In this document: piece by piece, positions 58,142-64,000 of the stretch
Numbering within the stretch: the stretch's first letter is position 1
Layout: each line of letters begins with the position of its first letter
NCBI GenBank assembly: GCA_023512835.1
Contig: CM042092.1
Location: 52,086,400-52,150,399, forward strand
Length of the DNA: 64,000 nt
Origin: Taxillus chinensis
Taxonomy: Eukaryota; Streptophyta; Magnoliopsida; Santalales; Loranthaceae
Direction: 5' to 3'
Notes under the pieces: generated by a model
The model's database searches: none
Seen by the model: only the letters and a program-made list of their open reading frames with translations
What the model was told of the DNA's origin: nothing
Program-made: the position numbers and the translations under genes

Positions 58142-59837
58142 ATGTCACTAAAAATATGCGGTCAACAAAGCATCGTTGATAGGAACAAACTCTCCAGGCA
58201 CACACAGGCTACCCATTCAAAAGACTTAAAGACCAAGCTTGTGAAGAAAGTTGTCAAACCTGTGCCTATTAAAGCTACCAAAGATAACAATAAAAAAGGA
58301 AAACATGCTGAAAATCTGAAGATCAACCCTGCAAATGAATCTAATGAAGGATCACCAAGATTAGCATGGAAAGTTAAATCTGCCCCTTCTTATTGGAAAC
58401 CTAAATTGTCAACTGTGGCTTTCACTTACCCAAAGTCCAATCTTAATTGGGCCCCCAAGACTTAGTTGCTCGTTGTGCAGAACAGTGCACGAGTCAAAGC
58501 GACCACCGGAAACAAAAGATTAATTCCAGCCAAGTGGTATCTTGATAGTGCGGTTCAGTGCACATGACAGATGATGCCTCTCTATTGAATGAGGTAAGAG
58601 AGGTTACAGCTTCATCTGTCACTTTCGGGGACAACAAAAAGGGTAAGATTGTTGGTAAGGGTACTCTCTCTAATGGTTCTGTGTCCATTCAGAATGTATC
58701 TGTTGTTCAAGGTCTTAAACATAACCTATTGAGCATAAGTCAATTGTGTGACAAGAGTTATGAAGTTTTGTTCACTAAACACACCTGCACAGTTATGGAC
58801 CCTGTCTCCAAAGAGGTGAAACTAAATGGGCATAGACAAGGTAATGTCTACAAGTTGGTCTTTGGTAATGCTCAATCTGATGAACCAATTTGTTTTCTGT
58901 CCAAAGCTTCACCTGACATTAGTTGGTTATGGCATAAGAGATTCGGCCATTTAAACTTTAAGACTATGTCTAAATTGGCATCTCTGGATTTGGTTGAGGG
59001 CTTACCCAAGCATGTTTATGAGAAAGAACACCCATGTAGGGACTGTCAGCTGGGTAAGCAGGTTAAACATTCTTTTAAGAGTATAGATAAAACCTCAATC
59101 AAACAACCACTCGAACTTCGCGACATGGACCTATGTGGACCAATAAATGTGTCTTCCTTATCTGGTGCACGATACTTTCTTGCAGTAGTAGATGACTATA
59201 CCAGATACACATGGGTCATGTTTCTCAAAAACAAATCTGAAACATTTGAGAATCTTGTCGAACTCTTTAATTGCGTCACAAATGTTAAGAGTCTCTCTAT
59301 TAAGTACATTCGTAGCGATCATGGCAAGGAATTTGAATTTTCTGATATGTTAGAGTTTTGTACTAAACATGGTATCCAACATAATTTCTCAGCACCAAGA
59401 ACTCCACAACAAAATGGAGTAGTTGAAAGAAAGAATTGAACATTAGTTGAAGCAATTGGAACCATGTTGACAGGAGCTCGGTTCCCAAAATCCCTATGGG
59501 TCAAGTTGTTGCCACCGCTTGTTATGTACAAAATAGAACTCTAATTAACAAACGAGCCATGAAAACACCCTATGAGTTATGGAAGGGAAGGAGACCAAAC
59601 ATTGGTCACCTAAGGATCTTCGGGTGTACTTGCTACATTATGAACAATGGCAAGGATTACTTGAACAAGTTTGATGCCAAATCAGATGATGGATATCTTG
59701 TTGGATATTCCATGACTAGCAAGGCTTATCGTGTATTTAATAGAAGAACCAAAGTTGTTGAAGAGTCTATTCATGTTTCTTTTGATGAGACTAACCATGG
59801 AATGCAGAAAGGAGACACAAATGTAAATGAAGTGTAG
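58142..59837 (+). pseudogene. Protease and integrase of element C
   Basis: The protease motif is at about 58534-58575: WYLDSAVQC, where the expected D-S-G is D-S-A, with a frameshift immediately after. Then FGDNKKGKIVGKG and LKHNLLSISQLCDKSYEV. Pre-integrase zinc region: SWLWHKRFGHLNFKTMSKLA with CRDCQLGKQ. Integrase: MDLCGPINVSSLSGARYFLA (first Asp), YIRSDHGKEFEF (second Asp) and PQQNGVVERKN (Glu). A TGA stop at 59437-59439 replaces an Arg-type codon. A frameshift near 59500 precedes KTPYELWKGRRPNIGHLRIF and the start of the linker to RT. Confidence 0.88.
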
Positions 59838-61693
59838 GACACTGTCATTATAGAAGACCAAGACACAGATAATCCCACTACAACAGAGACAAGGGAAGAT
59901 GCACCCGAACCTGATGAACACAGAGCTGAACCGGTTGCTGAGGAACCAAGTCAAAAATCAGCAGAAAACCATGAATTTAACATTTAACCTGTTCAGACTC
60001 AGCCACTTTTATCAGCCCAAGAACCTGACATTGAGAAATTGGGCATCCATCATGAAGAAAGAGAAGACCTTCCAAAGACAAGAAGAAGGTTAAAGGACCA
60101 CCCTTCTGAACTGATAATTGGAGATCCAGCTGCACGAGTTAAAACAAGGGCTGCCACACTTCATGAAAATCTGTATATGTGCTTCCTATCACAAGTGGAG
60201 CCAAAATCAGTTGACGATGCAGTTCAGGATCACCATTGGATTGATGCAACGCAAAAAGAATTAAATCAGTTCAAAAGATAGAAAGTATGGGAGTTGGTCA
60301 ACAGGCCCAGATCCCAGCAAGTCATTGGCGTGAAATGGATTTTGAGAAACAAACTTGATGCTGATGGTGTTGTAATCAGACAAGAAGAAGGAATCGACTA
60401 TGATGAAACCTTTGCACCAGTTGCTAGACTGGAGGCCATTCGCATGTTCTTAGCATATGCAGCATTCAAGGACTTCAAAGTTTATCAGATGGATGTCAAG
60501 AGTGCTTTCTTGAATGGAGACCTCCAAGAAGAAGTCTATGTTGAACAACCTCCCGGATTTCTAGAGCCAAACCAAGAGCATAAGGTATACAAACTGAAAA
60601 AGGCTCTTTATGGACTAAAACAAGCTCCCAAAGCGTGGTATGAAACATTGTCAGAGTTTCTGATCAAAAATAAGTTCAGAAAAGGTAAAATTGACCCCAC
60701 ACTGTTTCTCAAGGAAGGAAAAGGATCACCCTTGATAGTCCAAATCTATGTGGATGACATCATATTCGGATCAAGGGACAAAAAGCAATGTGAAGACTTC
60801 TCTCATCTAATGAAAAGTGAATATGAAATGAGTATGATGGGAGAACTCTCATTCTTCCTTGGATTGGAGGTCAAGCGGTTAGAGGATGGGATCTTTATCA
60901 GTCAAACCAAATATACAAAGGAGATTCTAAGAAGTTTAAGATGATTGATGTGACACACATGAAAACTCCCATTCCTACAAACGCCAAACTTGGATATGGA
61001 TGAAGCGAGGAAGGAGGTGGATATCTCGAGATACAGAAGCATGATTGGATCCTTGCTGTATCTGACAACAAGCAGACCTGACATAATGTTTGCAACATGT
61101 ATATGTGCCAGATACCAAGCTAATCCCAAGGAATCCCACTTGTCACATGTCAAGAGGATCATGCGGTATCTGAAGGGAACTGAGAATTTGGGACTATGGT
61201 ATCCAAAAGAGTCTGATTTCAAATTGAGAGGATATTCAGATGCAGACTTTGCCAGATGTAGGATTGATAGAAAGAGCACAAGTGGAACATGCCAAATTTT
61301 AGGCAATAGACTTGTATCCTGGTTTAGCAAGAAACAGAATTCAGTTTCAACCTCCACAAGCAAGTTGAATATATTGTCAGCAGAAGTCGTTGTGCTCAAT
61401 TGCTTTGGATGGCCAGTCAACTATCAGATTATGGGTTTGACCTGAAGGCCGTTCCTTTGTATTGTGACAATACAAGCGCCATTGCAATTTCTAATAATCC
61501 TGTTATGCATCCCAAAACCAAGCACATTGAGGTCAGACATCACTTCATACGTGATCATGTGCTAAAGAAAGACATTTCTCTGAAGTATATATCCACTGAT
61601 GATCAGCTTGCTGACATATTCACCAAACCACTGCAAGAAGCCAAGTTCAATGAACTTCTGACAAAACTTGGCATGCTAGATTTAAATTCATGA
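59838..61693 (+). pseudogene. Reverse transcriptase and RNase H of element C
   Basis: RT pieces in successive frames: [20 protein letters not shown] (about 60321-60380), [40 protein letters not shown] (first Asp, about 60475-60535), [20 protein letters not shown] and [11 protein letters not shown] (about 60741-60772). The RARLVAQGY-type block before EEGIDY is missing (short deletion near 60380). RNase H: MRYLKGTENLGLWYPK, LRGYSDADFARCRIDRKSTS, then LYCDNTSAIAISNNPVMHPK and LADIFTKPLQEAKFNELL, ending DLNS and a stop at 61691-61693. Frame breaks at about 60944 and 61420. Confidence 0.9.
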
Positions 61694-62948
61694 GTCTCAC
61701 AACATGTCTTGTGGTTCATCTCTAACTAATTACCTGTGCATGAACATACGTATGACACTGTTAATTACCATTTATATCTCCTTGAAAATTAGTAATGGCT
61801 AAGTGTGATTCATGCATATCTACTGCGTGAAAGTGAGAAATCACATGGATGAAACTTGCCACCTCTGAACCTGGTTCAAGTCTTTTGTGCAACCTGTCAT
61901 GAACCCTCAAGTCTTGAGTGAAATGAGTGCAATTCCCTTTATGTTTAAATCAGAAGATATTCCCATTACTTGTTATTATATTCTGAGTGAATATCACCTG
62001 TGTGGTATTGCATTCATTAACTAGCAGGAACTGTTGTATCTCATGGTACTGTTGGCTTGCACGGAAAGGATCCTAAATGATTTAATGCTCAAAGGATGAC
62101 TGAGACTGTAGTATTTGAGAATCATAAAAAGCCTATTACTTAAGAAGAGCCACTATCCTTCACTATAAAAAGGCAAGGTGAAAAAGGCAAAGGCTAGACA
62201 ATAGACTGACTGCCTATCTTAGGGGGAGTCCTCACTATTCTCCCAGTTTGTGTCTGATTAGAATAACAATGGAGTTAAAATTGTATGGTCATGTAATTCA
62301 AAAAGATATTGTGTTGAGCTCTGTCCTTGTAATAAGGCTCATGAATAAGCACCGAAAATTGATGCTCTCTTGAAGAAAAGAGACAACTCACGCAGACAAT
62401 CTGAATGACCAAACTCCAAACTCTACCTTTAATGTGTTGTAAATTAGACAAGGATAGAGTGTGTGTTCTGATTCTCAATAGGGCCATCTTGTCTCTCAAG
62501 TCATCTATGCTGAACTAAAAATCATTGTTGGATCAGGGTTGTGGTAAGATTCGGTTGACCATGAGCTTACCAAACAGTGTAATTCTAGTTCCTGAATCAA
62601 ACTCACATGCTGATCCGAGAGTGAGAGGGTGAGGCCTCCGCTGAGTGAGTTTTGCTAAATATGTGAGGAGACTCAGAATTCATGACTGGGTTGTTACGAT
62701 TGATAAATCATGGTTTACTGGTTGCTATGTTAACATCGTGATCATTTTCACGCACAAGATGTAGTGTGACGAAGTACTTAATCATTTCTAAGGTAAATGG
62801 AGAGTTGAATGGTAGTAATGCAGTAGTTATTCATGTAAACCAGGTATTAGGGATGAAAGAAATCAAGTTCTGGATATTTAATTTCAATTCCACCACCAAC
62901 ATTGTTCATCGTGAATAATATTATGTAAATTGTCATATGCTTCTCATG
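61694..62948 (+). other. 3' non-coding region of element C
   Basis: No conserved ORF. A G-rich TTAGGGGGAGTCC (about 62219-62231) resembles the internal polypurine tracts seen in SIRE elements. No envelope-like frame is recognised. Confidence 0.5.
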
Positions 62949-63263
62949 TGTGTTGTTGAGTGTTGAAAAAGTCCAGAGAAATCCACCGCTCGCTGAATTC
63001 GCAGTCGACCTTGAAGCAAACTGCATCGAAGAACTGCGAGATCGAAGACTCCTGCTTCGAAGCCTCGAGGGTCGTAGCCTCGAAGCGTCCTAATGCAGCT
63101 TCGTAGAGTCGTAGTCCAAAGGATCGAAGCGAGACGGAGTCTGTCACTTACTATTCAAGCATTGCAGACAGGTCAGCACGTCACTGTGCACTTAACATGG
63201 GAGTTACACCGACTTAAGGGGTGACGTGGATTCATTGCTTGAATTTTCCATCGGGTGGATCCG
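62949..63263 (+). repeat. Unassigned LTR-like fragment with CGAAG repeats
   Basis: It contains CGAAGACTCCTG, CGAAGCCTCGAGG and GTAGAGTCGTAG motifs, like the 5' halves of the SIRE LTRs and the block at 19200-19290. A possible start is TGTTGAGTGTTGAAAA (about 62952). It does not align with L3. It is interrupted at 63264 by another LTR. Confidence 0.4.
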
Positions 63264-63838
63264 TGTAAGGACCCGTACCTTGAGTTAGTCACAGTTAGTC
63301 ACAGTTTTGCCTTCTGAGTAGAGTTTTTCTAGATTTTGACCTAGTGAATGGGCTCAAATGAATTCACGTGCAAAAGGAAAGATGCTTAGAATGATGTCCT
63401 CTATCTACCACAGAAGTTTCAGGCCAAACGGACGTGTATGTGAGGTGCACGTGATATGGGTCCAATTCACGTGCAAGTGTGGTTGTCTTCTAAATGATGC
63501 AAGGAGGCTAGAGGTGAAGTTTGAGAGCATTTGGAGTCCATTTGGAGTTGCACGTGAATTGGGAATTCACGTGCAAATTGGCGTGCAGCCATATTTTTTG
63601 CATGGTTCCCTTGGTTTTGACATTCTAATGATCTTTCTCCAAAGGACCATGTTGAAATTCTGAGTATTTTGGCCTATATGGGTGCGGAAAGGTGCTAACT
63701 TGTGTGATCAAAACTACGTCGTTTTGATCCTGGGTTTACTTAATCAAAACTACGTCGTTTTGATGTGGGTAGTGTCTATATAAGGAGGGCTTGAGTTTGA
63801 GTTTAGGGTTCTTGTGTTCTTCCTTGCTGCCAGTGCTG

Positions 63839-63874
<36 letters not shown>

Positions 63875-64000
63875 CTCCGGGCTGTTGCCGTGGTGGTTCG
63901 CGTCGTTGGGAGCTGTCTAGCGTGGAGGTTAGGACAAAAGCCTGAGGTAGGGATTCATGTCCTTCCAAACTCTCCTCTGTTTTAGGATATTCACCTATAT
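63264..64000 (+). mobile_element. 5' part of an LTR with G-box cluster and promoter module
   Basis: It starts TGTAAGGACCCGTACC, similar to the start of solo LTR S (TGTAAAGACTCGTATT). Five CACGTG G-boxes lie at 63365, 63448, 63468, 63551 and 63568. Two CAAAACTACGTCGTTTTG boxes (within 63707-63728 and 63743-63764) precede the TATA box CTATATAAGG (63776-63785). A GA microsatellite (63840-63871) follows about 55 bp downstream, as in S. The LTR runs off the right edge. Confidence 0.65.

Larger units (their letters stand above)
51733..62948 (+). mobile_element. SIRE/Maximus-like copia element C, degenerate
   Basis: The 5' LTR L3 (51733-55821, interrupted by solo LTR S), primer site, long gag with coiled coil, and pol with protease, integrase, RT and RNase H in copia order are followed by about 1.25 kb of non-coding 3' sequence. 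The long LTR, long Gag C-terminus and extended 3' region are SIRE-like. A matching 3' LTR is not found: sequence after about 62949 does not resemble L3, so the right boundary is approximate. Confidence 0.8.

Noticed and set aside
61694..62948. Envelope-like ORF after pol in element C
   Set aside because: Some SIRE elements have one, but no long frame, signal peptide or membrane segments are visible here.
1..64000. tRNA, rRNA, organellar inserts, or bacterial operons
   Set aside because: Only 12-bp tRNA-complementary primer sites were seen; no cloverleaf, rRNA or organelle gene sequence was recognised.

Overview
The window is nuclear DNA of a flowering plant, most likely a eudicot. Three multi-exon or intron-bearing host genes have typical plant structure: a tandem CCCH zinc-finger protein, a VARLMGL/DUF3741 protein and an eight-exon omega-3 fatty acid desaturase. 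They sit in an AT-rich gene island at about 34-43 kb. Nearly everything else is nested plant LTR retrotransposons, solo LTRs and small DNA transposons. No prokaryotic, organellar, rRNA, tRNA or CRISPR feature was found. I cannot name the species.

Layout, left side (1-32.4 kb). A minus-oriented LTR promoter piece (1-130) is followed by the 3' part of an LTR and the decayed gag of a SIRE/Maximus-like copia element (A, to 2139). A second SIRE-like element (B, 2140-5452; 5' LTR plus gag only) is inserted into that gag. B abuts the 3' half of an unidentified minus-strand host-gene-like unit (X). X is split by a 14.5-kb Ogre/Tat-like Ty3/gypsy element (6777-21305). That element has a DUF7745-type ORF1, gag, protease, G-patch, a half-deleted RT, two RNase H domains, integrase, a minisatellite, and LTRs of unequal length. 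The 5' half of X follows, interrupted by a minus-oriented SIRE solo LTR (21514-23486) with a perfect ATATT target duplication. Next come a tandem duplication derived from a gypsy LTR (Z family) and a nearly complete copia element (D, 25708-32306) inserted in its second unit.

Gene island (32.4-46 kb). A hAT-like MITE (32941-33480) precedes the CCCH gene (5'-UTR intron, CDS 35143-37120, plus strand). The VARLMGL gene (37750-39079) and the FAD3-type desaturase (40351-42973) are on the minus strand. The CCCH gene and the desaturase are well conserved but each carries one +1 frameshift in a C/G homopolymer, which suggests sequence error or very young pseudogenes.

Right side (43-64 kb). AT-rich intergenic DNA holds hAT-like relics, a third Z-family LTR copy, a PIF/Harbinger-like MITE (46142-46731), and a hAT-like non-autonomous element (48473-50816) carrying two exons of a decayed HSA32 gene. 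From 51733 a third SIRE-like element (C) runs to about 62.9 kb with LTR, gag and pol. Its 5' LTR contains an intact 2.1-kb solo LTR of another family with a perfect AGAGG duplication. The window ends inside a further LTR whose promoter module mirrors the one at the left edge.

The genes do not form a pathway. The host genes are independent. The mobile elements give a relative history: B after A; solo LTR L2 after X; copia D after the Z tandem duplication; the 2.1-kb solo LTR after element C.
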